From Halomarina rubra (lineage in GTDB: Archaea; Halobacteriota; Halobacteria; Halobacteriales; Haloarculaceae), in the NCBI RefSeq assembly GCF_023699475.1, contig NZ_JALXFV010000005.1:124001-188000 (forward strand): a stretch of DNA of 64,000 nt, in the 5' to 3' direction. A program made the position numbers and the translations under genes. The notes beneath the pieces were generated by a model. That model was not told where the DNA came from. It saw nothing but the letters and a program-made list of their open reading frames with translations, and ran no database searches. Numbering within the stretch: the first letter of the stretch is position 1; the number at the start of each line of letters is the position of its first letter. Shown in pieces: positions 19,703 to 29,785 of the stretch.

Positions 19703-19728
19703 CCGGCGACTCGCCGGACACACTTTTT
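19703..19728 (+). terminator. Probable terminator of the malic enzyme gene
   Basis: A perfect 7-bp stem (CCGGCGA at 19703-19709, TCGCCGG at 19711-19717) directly after the stop codon is followed by a run of five T at 19724-19728. The one-base loop would open in RNA to a shorter stem; the T-run is the part known to matter for archaeal termination. Confidence 0.5.
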
Positions 19729-19911
19729 CCGAGAACGCGGCCACGACGAGTCGCGAGACCCTCGCATCGAGACCGCCTCGTCGGGTGGCGAGCGCGTAGG
19801 TGGTCGGTCGAGTGTCGTCTGCTCTCGCCGTGAGTTGTTCCAACCAGTTACATTCACTTAATAACTACATTCATCACAATATTAATGTCTGGTCGGGCGT
19901 TGGTGTTACCC

Positions 19912-21738
19912 ATGACAGAGCGAGGGCTGAACCGGCGGCAGTTCATGAAGGCGGGAACCGCGCTCGGGGTTGGGGGAGTGCTCACGTGGGGGGTCACGAC
20001 GGCGGCCGAGTCGTCGCCCGACCTCGAGAAGTTCGTCCAGCCGCTTCCGATTCCGTCGGTCAGGGAGGCCGACGGTCGGATGCGGGGGAAAGACTACTAC
20101 GAGATTCCGATGGAACAGGTCGAGCGGACGGTCCACCCGGACCTCCCGCCGACGACGATGTGGGGGTTCGACGGGGAGGTTCCCGGACCGGTCATCGAGG
20201 CACAGCAGAACGAGCGCATCCACGTTCGCTACGACAACAGTGCGCTCCCCGAGGAGCACATCCTGTCGGTCGACGAGTTCGTCCACGGCACGAAGCCCGA
20301 GGACTACGAGAACCACGACGGCCCCGTCCCCGAGGTCCGGACGTCGGTCCACCAGCACGGCCTCAACGTCGAGCGCCTAAGCGACGGTCAGGCCCGCCAG
20401 TGGGAGTCCCCCGACGGCGTGAAAGGCCCACAGCCGGCCAAAGACGTTCACGAACTGCCCAACCGTCAGGACCGGATGACGGCGACGTACCACGACCACG
20501 CCCTCGGTGTGAGTCGACTCAACAACTACGCGGGCCTGCACGGCTTCTACCAGATAGAGAGCAAGGACGAGGAACGACTGAACCTCCCGAGTGGCGACTA
20601 CGACGTCCCCATCATGCTCGAGGACAAGTCGTTCCACGACGATGGCTCGCTCAGCTACCCCGACGAGTTCGTCGCGAACTTCGCGGGTGACACCGCGTTC
20701 GTCAACGGCGCGGTGTGGCCGTACATGGAGGTCGAACCCCGGAAGTACCGCTTCCGTCTCGTCAACCAAGCCAACGGTCGGACGTTCGGCATGAGCCTCG
20801 CGAGCGAAGACGGTCACGGCGGCCCGACGATGTTCCAGATCGCCCCCGACCACGGCTTCCTCGAGGAGGTCGTCGAGATCGGTCACCACGGCGACGCCGA
20901 GTCGCTCGTCCTCGCGCCGTTCGAGCGCGCGGAGGTCGTCGTCGACTTCTCGGAGTACGCTGGCGAGACCATCACCATGACCAACGACGCCGCGTTCCCG
21001 TACACGGGGCCGGGCGGCCACGGCGGCCACGGCGACATGGAGATGGGCGGCAACGAGAGTATGGAGATGGGCGGGATGGAGATGAACGACAGCGGCAGCA
21101 TGGAGATGGGCGGCAACGACTCCATGGACATGGGTGGCGACGACGGGATGCACATGGACATGGGCGACGAGGAGTACCCCCAGATCGACGAGGTCATGCA
21201 GTTCCGCGTCGCCGAGAGCGTCAGCGAACCCGACACCAGCGCGGACCCCGCGACCCTCGACCTGCCCGGTGGCCCCGTCCACAACGAGCAGGCCGCCGTC
21301 GAGACCCGCCAGATGACCCTCGGTATGCGGATGATGATGGACGAACCTGACCTCCACGTGCTCAACGGGAAGGCCTCCTACGAGGGCGGCGACATCGCGC
21401 GTCCCCGACTCGGGACGACCGAGGTCTGGGAGTTGGAGAACACCGGCCACCACTCCCACCCCATCCACATGCACCTCGTGACGTTCGACATCGTCGGTCG
21501 CGGTCCCGACGGGACCCACCCGCCCGCGCCCACCGAGCGCGGTCCGAAGGACATCGTCCGGGTCGACCCCGGCGAGACCGTCCGCATCGTCGTGCGCTTC
21601 GACAACTACGCCGGGAAGTACCCGTGGCACTGTCACGTCCTCGAACACGAGGAACACGCGATGATGCGCCAGTTCGAGGTCGTCGGCGACGAAGACGAGT
21701 GGGACGACGATGACGACGACGGCGAAGACGACGACTGA
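19912..21738 (+). CDS. Exported multicopper oxidase with methionine-rich insert
   Basis: A 608-residue laccase-type oxidase. The Tat signal is GLNRRQFMKAGTALGVGGVL. All four copper motifs are present: VHQHGLNVE, YHDHALGVSRLNNY, HHSHPIHMHLVTF and YPWHCHVLEHEEHAMM, so type 1, 2 and 3 sites are complete. Residues 367-421 are an insert rich in Met, Gly, His and Asp with 13 methionines (repeats of MEMGGN), like the copper-binding Met-rich segments of CueO/PcoA proteins. An acidic tail closes the protein. Two starts fit TATA-like boxes: ATG 19912 (TATTAAT at 19880-19886) and ATG 19885; 19912 puts the twin arginine at residues 8-9. Likely substrates are Cu(I), Mn(II) or phenols. Confidence 0.92.
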   Translation: MTERGLNRRQFMKAGTALGVGGVLTWGVTTAAESSPDLEKFVQPLPIPSVREADGRMRGKDYYEIPMEQVERTVHPDLPPTTMWGFDGEVPGPVIEAQQNERIHVRYDNSALPEEHILSVDEFVHGTKPEDYENHDGPVPEVRTSVHQHGLNVERLSDGQARQWESPDGVKGPQPAKDVHELPNRQDRMTATYHDHALGVSRLNNYAGLHGFYQIESKDEERLNLPSGDYDVPIMLEDKSFHDDGSLSYPDEFVANFAGDTAFVNGAVWPYMEVEPRKYRFRLVNQANGRTFGMSLASEDGHGGPTMFQIAPDHGFLEEVVEIGHHGDAESLVLAPFERAEVVVDFSEYAGETITMTNDAAFPYTGPGGHGGHGDMEMGGNESMEMGGMEMNDSGSMEMGGNDSMDMGGDDGMHMDMGDEEYPQIDEVMQFRVAESVSEPDTSADPATLDLPGGPVHNEQAAVETRQMTLGMRMMMDEPDLHVLNGKASYEGGDIARPRLGTTEVWELENTGHHSHPIHMHLVTFDIVGRGPDGTHPPAPTERGPKDIVRVDPGETVRIVVRFDNYAGKYPWHCHVLEHEEHAMMRQFEVVGDEDEWDDDDDDGEDDD

Positions 21739-21879
21739 GCGCCGGTCCTGACCCGCAGTTCCGGGGTCACACCGACCTCGACTCCTCTCGTTCTCGCTCC
21801 GGGAGCCGACGGCTCGCGACGCGAATCGACGGTGGCGGAGGAAAGACGGACGACAGCGACGTCGAGCGAGACCGCTCGA

Positions 21880-23181
21880 CTACTTCCCGACGCTCGTCGC
21901 GCGCTCGACGACGCTCTCGCCGTACATCTCGGCGAGTTCCTCGTGTTGGTCCGGGCGGTTCTCGTAGACGTCCTGGAACAGTGCGATGGGGGTCATCGCG
22001 GCCTGGTAGGTCGCCTCGTCCCACATGCGGTCGTTCGAGATGTCGACCTCGACGTCGCCGAAGCGGAGCGTGGTGGCCTGCTCCATCGCGATGGCACCGG
22101 TGCCGGCGTCGCGGGCGGCCTCGAACTCCTCCATGGAGTCGACGATGTCGTCCATGCTCGGGACGTACTCGGCCATGTCGAGCAGTTCCTCGCGCAACTC
22201 GTCCTCGTCGAGGTGCTGTTCACCGCCCGGCGTCCGGAGGACGTAGCCGTCACCCGTCTCCTCCAGCGAGAGGCGGTCGCCCTCGTAGGCCTGCACGTCG
22301 CCCTCGTCGGTGAGGGTGACCGTCTGGTCGCCGACGGTGAGCTGCCAGCTCCCCTCCTTCGGCGGGAGCGGGTGGGTGTTGGCCTCGACGACCTGCCCCG
22401 GCGTCAGCGACCAGATGCCGAGCATCCCCTTGGCGTGGTTCTCGGTCATGCGCTCGCGGTAGCCGTCGACGTCGCGGATGTCGTCGAACGGGCCGTCCAC
22501 GGCGATACAGCCGGTGGCGCTCGCACCGCGTGAGGTGTTGTGGCGGAGTTCGGGCCACGCCGGGAGCTTCCCGGTCGGCGTCATCGCGCGCATGTCCTTC
22601 GTGTAGTCGACCTCGCCGTCGACGAGCAGGAACAGGCGTTCGAGGTTGTTGGTGTCCTTGCCCATCTCGTCGCGGAGCTTGCCCATCGCGAGTTCGGCCT
22701 CGCCGCTCTCGATGATGACGGACATCTTGAGGCTCCCCTCCTCCAGGCCGTGTTCGGTCTCGACGATGGTGAAGAACTCGTCGGCCTTCTTCCAGTCGTC
22801 GATGTCGCCGACCTCGGGGATGACGAAGCCGTCGATGTGCTCGCTCGCGCCGTTGTCGGGGTCGGCTATCTCGAGCATGTGCTGGAACCCCTGGTAGCGC
22901 GTGGCGGGGCTGTCGCGGTGCCAGACGACGCGGGGGTGGATCTCGCCGGGGAACTCCGCGCCGCCCTCGGCGACGACATCGATGATGTTCCGCGCACCCT
23001 CGTCGCGCATCGACGGGGCGGTGGCGTCCTCGTTGTCGGGCACCCAGACGTCCGGGGCCTCCAGACCGCGCAGTTGGGCGGCACGGCGAATCATCTTCGC
23101 GGAGTCGTCCTCGCCCTGCAACGCCGTGGGCGAGGTGAAGAACGTCCGCACGAACTTCCGCTGGTGTCTACGTTCGGTCAT
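21880..23181 (-). CDS. aceB: Malate synthase, haloarchaeal type
   Basis: A 433-residue enzyme that condenses glyoxylate with acetyl-CoA to malate. It is the short haloarchaeal isoform, related to the CitE/HpcH aldolase superfamily rather than to bacterial AceB or GlcB: RTFFTSPTALQGEDDSAKMI at the start, VWVPDNEDATAPSMRDEGAR, GFVIPEVGDIDDW and MSVIIESGEAELAMG (metal-binding Glu). Length agrees with characterised haloarchaeal enzymes. It lies 69 bases behind aceA on the same strand and is probably cotranscribed with it. Confidence 0.93.
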   Translation of the reverse strand: MTERRHQRKFVRTFFTSPTALQGEDDSAKMIRRAAQLRGLEAPDVWVPDNEDATAPSMRDEGARNIIDVVAEGGAEFPGEIHPRVVWHRDSPATRYQGFQHMLEIADPDNGASEHIDGFVIPEVGDIDDWKKADEFFTIVETEHGLEEGSLKMSVIIESGEAELAMGKLRDEMGKDTNNLERLFLLVDGEVDYTKDMRAMTPTGKLPAWPELRHNTSRGASATGCIAVDGPFDDIRDVDGYRERMTENHAKGMLGIWSLTPGQVVEANTHPLPPKEGSWQLTVGDQTVTLTDEGDVQAYEGDRLSLEETGDGYVLRTPGGEQHLDEDELREELLDMAEYVPSMDDIVDSMEEFEAARDAGTGAIAMEQATTLRFGDVEVDISNDRMWDEATYQAAMTPIALFQDVYENRPDQHEELAEMYGESVVERATSVGK

Positions 23182-23250
23182 CGTAATCGACTCTGTAGGG
23201 AACTGGAATGAACATTAAAGTAGGGGCGAATTTCGAGGGTGGTCGTCGGT

Positions 23251-24312
23251 TCAGTCGTCGTCGTTGTTCGAGGTCAGCGGCTCCGAGCGGTCCTCGCTGA
23301 AGCCGGCGGACTTCTGCATGCGCTCGCTGGCTTCGGGGTCGAACTCGGCTTCGATGTCCTGGTAGCGCGGGACGAACGAGAGCTGGTGGTGGCTCTCGGT
23401 CTCGTGGTCGAGGTAGCGACCTTCGAGGTCCATCTGGCCCTGCTCGGCGTTGTCCGCGATGTTCTTCATGTCCTCGTAGACGGCGTGTGCGCCGGAGTGC
23501 AGCGCGTACAGCGTCACGAAGATGTACTTGTAGCCGAGGTCGCCCAGTTCGGCGAACGTGAGCGGGTCCTCCTCCTCGCTCCAGGCGAAACTGGAGGAGT
23601 AGTTGAACGCCAGGTCGAGGTCTGGGTGGGTCTCGTGGATGGTCTCGGCGTAGTTGACCGCGTCCTCTCGCGAGGGGTCGGGCATCTCCGGCCAGACGAG
23701 GTCGACGCCGGCGTCGGCGTACAGACGACCGCGTTCGAGGTGTTCCTCCCAGTCGCCGTTGGAGGAGCCGTAGGCGTCGGTGCGGGCGATGATGACCGTG
23801 TCCTCGCTCTGCTTGGCGTCGACGGCGGCGGAGAACCGCGAGACGGCCTCCTCGCGGGAGACGATCTGCTTGCCCGCGATGTGTCCACAGCGCTTCGGCG
23901 AGGTCTGGTCCTCGATGTGGACGGCGGCGACGCCGGCCTTCTCGTACTCGCGGACGGCCCGCTGGACGTTGTGGATGCCGCCGTAGCCGGTGTCGCAGTC
24001 GGCGACGACCGGCAGGTTCGTCGCCTCGACGATGCGCTTTGCGTTCTCGACCATCTCGGTCATGGTGACCATCTCCAGGTCCGGGAACCCGAACTGCCCC
24101 AACACGGTCGAGTACCCGCTCATGTAGACGGCGTCGTGTCCGGCCATCTCGGCCAGTCGCGCGTCGAGCGCGTGGTACAGCCCCGGCGCGAACACGTACG
24201 GTTCGTCGGTCAGCAGTTCGCGGAACTCGCGGCCCGCGGCGTTGTCGACGTCTCTGATGTTCGACTCCGTGCTTCGCACCCGACTCGCAACCTTGTCCTG
24301 TGAATCCTTCAT
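23251..24312 (-). CDS. aceA: Isocitrate lyase
   Basis: A 353-residue enzyme of the ICL/PEP mutase superfamily that splits isocitrate into succinate and glyoxylate, the first step of the glyoxylate shunt. Key features are [12 protein letters not shown] (metal-binding aspartates), [16 protein letters not shown] with the catalytic KRCGH, and [10 protein letters not shown]. The C-terminus is acidic and short. The start at 24312 ([17 protein letters not shown]) fits; the frame continues upstream through AT-rich promoter sequence and is not coding there. With aceB it allows growth on acetate or fatty acids. Confidence 0.95.
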   Translation of the reverse strand: MKDSQDKVASRVRSTESNIRDVDNAAGREFRELLTDEPYVFAPGLYHALDARLAEMAGHDAVYMSGYSTVLGQFGFPDLEMVTMTEMVENAKRIVEATNLPVVADCDTGYGGIHNVQRAVREYEKAGVAAVHIEDQTSPKRCGHIAGKQIVSREEAVSRFSAAVDAKQSEDTVIIARTDAYGSSNGDWEEHLERGRLYADAGVDLVWPEMPDPSREDAVNYAETIHETHPDLDLAFNYSSSFAWSEEEDPLTFAELGDLGYKYIFVTLYALHSGAHAVYEDMKNIADNAEQGQMDLEGRYLDHETESHHQLSFVPRYQDIEAEFDPEASERMQKSAGFSEDRSEPLTSNNDDD

Positions 24313-24509
24313 GGTTGGTTCGCACGCGACCGCTCCGCGTGACGTATCCCCACCTGCAACAGTCCGACTAAAAACTGTTATGATAGATAATGATAATAGT
24401 CTATAATCGCCTATTACTACCTTATATCCCACTCCCGTGATGCAACCGGCAGGCTGACCGTCATCTCGGCCAGAGCCATTTAATTGGGTGACTGCGTACC
24501 GCCGCCACA
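24313..24509. promoter_or_regulatory. Divergent promoter region between aceA and the Bat-like regulator
   Basis: Nearly 200 bases, with an AT-rich stretch at about 24369-24427 that stands out in this GC-rich genome; it contains the near-repeat GATAATGATAATAG and several TATA-like words on both strands. For the plus-strand gene, TTTAATT at 24479-24485 is 28 bases before the ATG, implying a leaderless transcript. For aceA the best TATA candidate is the minus-strand CAGTTTTTAG around 24368-24377, implying a leader of about 30 bases. The rest of the AT tract is available for regulator binding. Confidence 0.55.
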
Positions 24510-26909
24510 ATGCCGGACGACAGCGACGCGACCCGGGCACTCAGCCCGAACCGGCCGAATCGGCCGACGGAACCGGTCCGGGTCGCGTACGTCGACACCG
24601 ACCAGGCGTTCGCCGAGTTGGTCGTCACCGGACTCGAACTCGCCGGCGACATCGAGGCCGAGGCACTCCCCGACGGCGAGAGCGCGCTGGCGACGCTCTC
24701 GGCGGTCGACTGCGTCGTCTGTGCGTACGACCTCCCCGACGGCGACGCGCCGGCGCTCGTCGAGCGCATCCGTCGCGAGCGCCCCTCCCTCCCGGTCATC
24801 CTCTTCTCGGCGGCGTCGCCGGGCGAGGTCGACCGTGCCGTCGCTGCGGGCGTCACCGACCACCTCAGGCGCTCCGACACCGTCGAACACCACGAACGAC
24901 TGGCCGACCGCGTCCGGACCGCCGTCTCCGAGAGCCGCGCGCACACGAACTACCGCGAGGTGTTCGAGAAGGTCGACGCCGGACTCGTCGTCTACCACCC
25001 CGAGACGGGCGACGTCGACGACGTCAACGAACGCTTCTGCGAGATGTTCGGCTTCGACCGCGAGACGCTGCTGGAGCGGTCGCTGGCAGACGTGACGCTC
25101 GCTGCCGACGACGACGAGAAGGACCGCGCGGCCGACCACATCGCGGCGGCCATCGACGGCGACCCCCAGCGCTTCGAGTCGCACGCGAGGACCGTCGCGG
25201 GCGAGGAGCTGTGGGTAGAGATCAGCCTCAAACTCGCGACCATCGACGGCAACGAACGGCTGCTCGCCATCGTCCGTGACGTCGGCGAGCGAAAGCGACG
25301 CGAGCGGGAACTCGAAGAGGAGCGGGCGTTCGTCGAGAGCGTCCTCGACGGCCTGCCGGACGTGCTGTACACCGTCGGGGCCGGGGGCGACATCCTCCGG
25401 TGGAACGACCGCGTGACCGCGGTCACCGGCTACACCGACGCGGAGATCGCCGAGATGAGCGCCTTCGAGTTCGTCCCCGAACACGACCACGACCGCATCA
25501 TGGCCGCCATCGCCGCCGTCGTCGACGAGGGCGAGATGGTGACGATCGCTTCCCACCTGCTGACGAAAGACGGACGCGAGGTCCCCTACGAGTTCACCGG
25601 CGCCCCCATCACCGACACCGACGGCGAGGTCGTGGGCCTCACGGGTATCGGCCGGGACATCTCCGAGCAGGCCGAACGCGAGGCGCTGCTCGAACGACAG
25701 CGCGACGAACTCGAACGCCTCGACCGCATCAACAGCGTCATCCGGAGTGTCGTCCGGTCGCTCGTCGACGCCGAGAGCCGCGAGACCATCGAACAGCGCG
25801 TCTGCGACCGACTGGCCGACTCCGAGAGCTACCGCTTCGCCTGGGTCGGCGACCGGAGCGGCCCCGACGGACGGGTCGTCTCCCGCGCGTTCGCGGGCGT
25901 CGAAGCGGGCTACCTCGACGACATCGACATCGACGTCGAGGACGCCGACACCGGTCGAGGCCCGGTCGGACGGGCCATCCGCTCGCGGGAGGTGGCGGTC
26001 GCCCAGCGCATCGTCGACGACCCGGACTTCGAGCCGTGGCGCGAGGACGCCCTCGAACGCGGCTATCGCTCCTCGGCGGCCGTCCCGCTGGTCTCCGGGG
26101 AGGCGCTGTACGGGGTCCTCTGTGTCTACTCCGAGCGTCCCGAAGCGTTCGACGACGAGGAACGGGCGGTGCTGGCGGAGTTGGGTGAGACGGTCGGCTA
26201 CGCCATCGCCGCCGTCGAGCGCAAGCGAGCGCTCTCCAGCGACGCCGTCGTCGAACTCGAACTCCACCTCGACGAAGCACCGCTGTTCTCGGAACTCGCC
26301 GACGCGCTCGACACCACCGTCGCGCTCGACGGGGCGGTCGGCCGCGCCGACGGGACGACGCTCCTCACGCTGTCGGTCGCCGCCACGGAGGAGGAGACCG
26401 CGGCCGGGGCCGCCCAGTCGCTCGACGGCGTGCGCCACGCGAGCGCTGTCGGGCACGCCGACGACGCCACCCTCCTGGAGGTGCTCGTCGACGGCGACAC
26501 CATCGTCTCGACGCTCGCCGACGGCGGGGCGACGGTGCGGACCGCCCGAGCGGACACCACCGGCTGTACCGTCGTCGTGGACGTCGCCGAACACGCCGAC
26601 GTGCGTGGCGTCGTCGAGACGCTCTCGCGAGTCGCGACCGGCGTCGACCTCGTGGCACGGCGCGAGCGCGACCGACCGTTGCGCTCGCGGACGGCGTTCC
26701 GCGCGAAACTCGACGAGCGACTCACCGCCCGCCAGGCGACGACGCTGGAGGCCGCCTACCGCGCGGGCTACTTCGAGCGCCCCCGTCGCCGCAGCGGCCA
26801 GGAGGTCGCCGAGTCGCTCGACATCTCCCCCAGCACGTTCACCCAGCACCTCCGAGCGGCCGAGCGCAAACTGTTCGCCCTCGTCTACGACCACGACACC
26901 GAGGAGTAG
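24510..26909 (+). CDS. Bat-like sensor/regulator: pseudo-receiver, two PAS, GAF, HTH_10
   Basis: A 799-residue cytoplasmic regulator of the bacterio-opsin activator type. Domains: receiver-like fold (residues 24-135), PAS 1 (145-265; [16 protein letters not shown]), PAS 2 (275-395; [20 protein letters not shown]), a coiled linker, GAF (410-575; [16 protein letters not shown] and [15 protein letters not shown]), a Bat-specific region (580-730), and the C-terminal HTH_10 ([39 protein letters not shown]). The phosphoacceptor aspartate is missing: the site reads [10 protein letters not shown] where receivers have D before the hydrophobic-N/D-M-P stretch. Transcribed divergently from aceA, it is the obvious candidate regulator of the glyoxylate shunt. 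Confidence 0.9.
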   Translation: MPDDSDATRALSPNRPNRPTEPVRVAYVDTDQAFAELVVTGLELAGDIEAEALPDGESALATLSAVDCVVCAYDLPDGDAPALVERIRRERPSLPVILFSAASPGEVDRAVAAGVTDHLRRSDTVEHHERLADRVRTAVSESRAHTNYREVFEKVDAGLVVYHPETGDVDDVNERFCEMFGFDRETLLERSLADVTLAADDDEKDRAADHIAAAIDGDPQRFESHARTVAGEELWVEISLKLATIDGNERLLAIVRDVGERKRRERELEEERAFVESVLDGLPDVLYTVGAGGDILRWNDRVTAVTGYTDAEIAEMSAFEFVPEHDHDRIMAAIAAVVDEGEMVTIASHLLTKDGREVPYEFTGAPITDTDGEVVGLTGIGRDISEQAEREALLERQRDELERLDRINSVIRSVVRSLVDAESRETIEQRVCDRLADSESYRFAWVGDRSGPDGRVVSRAFAGVEAGYLDDIDIDVEDADTGRGPVGRAIRSREVAVAQRIVDDPDFEPWREDALERGYRSSAAVPLVSGEALYGVLCVYSERPEAFDDEERAVLAELGETVGYAIAAVERKRALSSDAVVELELHLDEAPLFSELADALDTTVALDGAVGRADGTTLLTLSVAATEEETAAGAAQSLDGVRHASAVGHADDATLLEVLVDGDTIVSTLADGGATVRTARADTTGCTVVVDVAEHADVRGVVETLSRVATGVDLVARRERDRPLRSRTAFRAKLDERLTARQATTLEAAYRAGYFERPRRRSGQEVAESLDISPSTFTQHLRAAERKLFALVYDHDTEE

Positions 26910-26973
26910 TTCTCCTCACACGTTCCGGCTACGTACGAACGTCGAGCGGCCCGCGAGGACCCTTCACGAACGA

Positions 26974-26993
26974 ACACCACGATAGCGTGGTGT
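26974..26993. repeat. Perfect inverted repeat between two genes
   Basis: ACACCACG (26974-26981) and CGTGGTGT (26986-26993) form an 8-bp stem with a four-base ATAG loop, 65 bases after the regulator gene and 68 before the next start. It could be a terminator-associated hairpin or an operator for the small winged-helix gene downstream. A second hairpin (GAGGAG/CTCCTC, 26901-26917) spans the preceding stop codon. Confidence 0.45.
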
Positions 26994-27060
26994 CGTTGTC
27001 AAGTACCCCCGACAATCGTGGCACCGAACACACCCGGTTCGGGACGAACCTACTGGCAAG

Positions 27061-27387
27061 ATGGCACAGAACGGACTGCGACGACCGACGACGGACTCCC
27101 CGACCGCCCGGACGACGCCCGACGCTGACCACACCTTCCGACTGCTCGCCGACGACGAACGCCGCACCCTCCTCGGCGCGTTCGAGGAGGCCGAGCACGT
27201 CGCCGTCGAGGACCTCCGCGACCACATCGCCGCCGACGCCGACGACCGCGACCACGCCAGCATCCGCCTCCACCACGTCCACCTCCCGAAGCTCGCCGAC
27301 GCGGGCCTGCTCGACGTCGACGCCGACGGCGACGTCGTGACGCCGACCGACCGCGGTCGAGCGCTCGCGAGTCGACTCGAAGCCTGA
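27061..27387 (+). CDS. Small winged-helix protein (DUF7344-like)
   Basis: A 108-residue protein with a disordered polar N-terminus and a winged helix: HTFRLLADDERRTLLGAFEE, VEDLRDHIAADADDRDHASI, then RLHHVHLPKLADAGLLDVDADGD and a final helix. The LHHVHLPKLADAGLLD recognition-helix pattern is typical of the many small haloarchaeal regulators of this type, often classed as DUF7344. The target is unknown; the inverted repeat upstream could be its own operator. Confidence 0.82.
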   Translation: MAQNGLRRPTTDSPTARTTPDADHTFRLLADDERRTLLGAFEEAEHVAVEDLRDHIAADADDRDHASIRLHHVHLPKLADAGLLDVDADGDVVTPTDRGRALASRLEA

Positions 27388-27444
27388 GCCACCGCGTCGC
27401 CCGACCGAAACTGATGGGCGACTCCGGGCGCAACCTGCGAGCGC

Positions 27445-28332
27445 ATGGTCGAGGGACCCACCGACGCGGACGAACCTCAGACGTGGCGCGACGAACTGGA
27501 GGCGGCCCTCGAGGGACGGGTCGTCGCCGTCGCCCCCCTCGACGGCGGGGTCACCGGGCGCGCGTTCCGCGTGGACCTCGCCGACGGCCGTCGCGTCGTC
27601 GCCAAGACCGCCCCAACCCCGCTCACCGTCGAGGCGCGGATGCTACGGTACCTCGCCACCCACTCCTCGCTCCCCCTCCCCGACGTCCGCTACGCTAGCG
27701 ACGACCTGCTGGTGCTCGCGTTCGTCCCCGGCGACGACCCCGTCACGCCCGCCGTCGAACGCGACCTCGCCGACCACCTCGCCGCCCTCCACGACGAGAC
27801 CACCGACGCCTGCGGGTTCCCGTTCGACACCACGGCCGGCCCCCTCCCGAAGCCGAACCCGTGGACCGAGTCGTGGCCCGCGTTCGTCCGCGACCACCGA
27901 CTGCGCTACTACGCCGCCCTCGCCGCCTCGGACGCGGCCCTCCCGGCCGCCCTGGTGGAGCGACTGTGGCGACTCGGCGACCGACTCCCCGACCTACTCG
28001 ACGACCCGGCCGCGCCCGCGTTGCTCCACGGCGACGTCTGGACGCAGAACCTCGTCGTCGACGGCGACGGCGTGGCGGCGTTCCTCGACCCCGCGTGTTA
28101 CTACGGCCACCCCGAAGCCGAGGTGACGTACGTGTGCTGGACCGAGACCGCCGGCGAGACGTTCGTCGAGCGCTACCGCGACCGGGCAGGGCTGGCAGCA
28201 GGGTTCGAGACCCGCCGCGCGGTGTACGAGGTCGTCTTCTACTGCCAGCAAGCGTGGTGGTTCGTCGACGTCGACCGGCGCGACGACCTGCTCGTCGGCC
28301 TCCGTGACCGACTCGACCGCCTGAGTGTCTGA
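27445..28332 (+). CDS. Fructosamine kinase family phosphotransferase
   Basis: A 295-residue kinase of the fructosamine-3-kinase/aminoglycoside phosphotransferase superfamily, which phosphorylates ketosamines and so helps remove glycation from proteins. PLDGGVTGRAFRVDLADGRRVVAKT gives the nucleotide loop and lysine; LLHGDVWTQNLVV carries the catalytic aspartate and asparagine; FLDPACYYGHPEAEVTYV is the second metal-binding motif, diagnostic of the fructosamine kinase branch. The substrate is inferred from family only. Confidence 0.88.
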   Translation: MVEGPTDADEPQTWRDELEAALEGRVVAVAPLDGGVTGRAFRVDLADGRRVVAKTAPTPLTVEARMLRYLATHSSLPLPDVRYASDDLLVLAFVPGDDPVTPAVERDLADHLAALHDETTDACGFPFDTTAGPLPKPNPWTESWPAFVRDHRLRYYAALAASDAALPAALVERLWRLGDRLPDLLDDPAAPALLHGDVWTQNLVVDGDGVAAFLDPACYYGHPEAEVTYVCWTETAGETFVERYRDRAGLAAGFETRRAVYEVVFYCQQAWWFVDVDRRDDLLVGLRDRLDRLSV

Positions 28333-28519
28333 GAAGTAGTCAACGAATTGATTACTACGGCTCACGTACCGGTAGCGAGATGCGAGGCAGGGGCTGGGGC
28401 GACGGAGACCGGAGCGGTCGGCCGCGAGCGACCGTGCGAGGAACTGCGACGCGGGGAGGGTCGCGCTCGCGTGGCGCGACGACTGAGCTGGCCGGCCGCG
28501 CCACCCGGGAGGGGTGGTC

Positions 28520-29125
28520 GTGAGCTTCGCGACCATCCTCCCGCTCGCCGTCGTCATGGTCGCCGGGCCACAGCTCCTCAGCGCCATCTTCCTCGCGACG
28601 AGTCGGCAGTGGCGACGGAACTCGCTGGCGTACGTCGTCGGCGCGTCGCTCTCGATCACCGCCATAGTGCTGCTGGCCTACACGCTCGGTGGGGTCGCCA
28701 CCGGCGGGTCGGAGTCGCGACCGCTGCTCACCGTCGTCATCGTCGTCGCCCTGCTCGCGGCGATGGTCCACACCTACCTGACCCGCGAGCAGTCGGAACC
28801 GCCGTCGTGGATGGGGAAGCTGGAACGCGCCTCCCCGCGGTTCTCGTTCCGACTCGGGTTCCTGTTGCTCGGGTTCTTCCCGACGGACATCCTCACCTCG
28901 GTCGCCGTCGGCTCCCACCTCGCGTCGAACGACCTCCCGGTCACCGACTCGCTGGGGTTCATCGGGCTGACCCTCCTGTTCATCGCGCTACCCGGCCTCG
29001 CCGTCCTCGGACTGGGAGAGCGCGCCGAACGGACGCTCCCGACCATCCGCGACTGGATGAACGACAACGCCTGGGTCGTCAACGAGGCCGTCCTCGCGTT
29101 CTTCGTCGTGCTCACCCTGACGTGA
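28520..29125 (+). CDS. GAP-family membrane protein (Sap-like)
   Basis: A 201-residue membrane protein with about six helices, resembling the GAP family named after the mycobacterial sulfolipid-1-addressing protein (TILPLAVVMVAGPQLLSAIFL; FLLLGFFPTDILTSVAVGSHLASND). Such proteins are thought to help lipid or glycopeptidolipid export. The start is GTG 28520, because GGAGG at 28508-28512 lies 7 bases before it; the other in-frame GTG at 28514 sits on the ribosome-binding site itself. Confidence 0.75.
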   Translation: MSFATILPLAVVMVAGPQLLSAIFLATSRQWRRNSLAYVVGASLSITAIVLLAYTLGGVATGGSESRPLLTVVIVVALLAAMVHTYLTREQSEPPSWMGKLERASPRFSFRLGFLLLGFFPTDILTSVAVGSHLASNDLPVTDSLGFIGLTLLFIALPGLAVLGLGERAERTLPTIRDWMNDNAWVVNEAVLAFFVVLTLT

Positions 29126-29179
29126 GCGAGGGTCCCCGGCGAGCGCTTGGTTATGTGTCTCCGTGACATACCATCGAGT

Positions 29180-29677
29180 ATGGGACTGAGCGTGACGCCC
29201 CCCGACCCGCCCGTCGTCGACGGTGGGGCCGTCGACGAGGAGTACGACGCAGAGCGCCGTGGGGACCTACAGGCGTACCTCTCGCTCGACAACGCGTGGG
29301 GCGAGGCGTTCGACGAGTGGGCCACCGACACCTCGCTGACCGACGACGACCCCGCCACGGCCGTCGTGCTCCGCCTGATTCCGACGCTCGACTTCTACTG
29401 GTACGCCGCCCGCGACCGGGTCGAGTACGACGCGCCGACGGTGCCCGACGACTGGCCCGACCGCGAGGCGTACGCCGACGTCGACTCCTGGTCGACCGCC
29501 TCGACCGTCGACGAGGAACTCGACAGCCTCGGCGCGACCGTCGCGAACACGCTCGACGACTACTTCCTCGACTGGGAGCCGACCGGGCGACGCCACTCGA
29601 CGTACCACGAGATGTTCGGCGACCAGTTCAACGGCGGCGACGACGACTACCTCGAACCGCCGAGCGAAGAGCGCTGA
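29180..29677 (+). CDS. Acidic protein of unknown function
   Basis: A 165-residue strongly acidic soluble protein (many Asp and Glu, tryptophans in NAWGEAFDEWATD and DFYWYAARDRVEYD). No motif of a known family is seen. Codon use is typical of the genome, so it is a real gene. The start at 29180 (MGLSVTPPDPP) is preferred to the in-frame ATGs at 29147 and 29153, which lie in non-coding-like sequence. Confidence 0.75.
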   Translation: MGLSVTPPDPPVVDGGAVDEEYDAERRGDLQAYLSLDNAWGEAFDEWATDTSLTDDDPATAVVLRLIPTLDFYWYAARDRVEYDAPTVPDDWPDREAYADVDSWSTASTVDEELDSLGATVANTLDDYFLDWEPTGRRHSTYHEMFGDQFNGGDDDYLEPPSEER

Positions 29678-29785
29678 CCGTCTCCCACTCTCGGGGCTAT
29701 CGTGTGCATCGCTACCGTACGGACAGTGTACGGCCCGTGCAAACCCGGAGGGCGTACTTACTGCGCGCGGCCGAACCGAGAGTCG

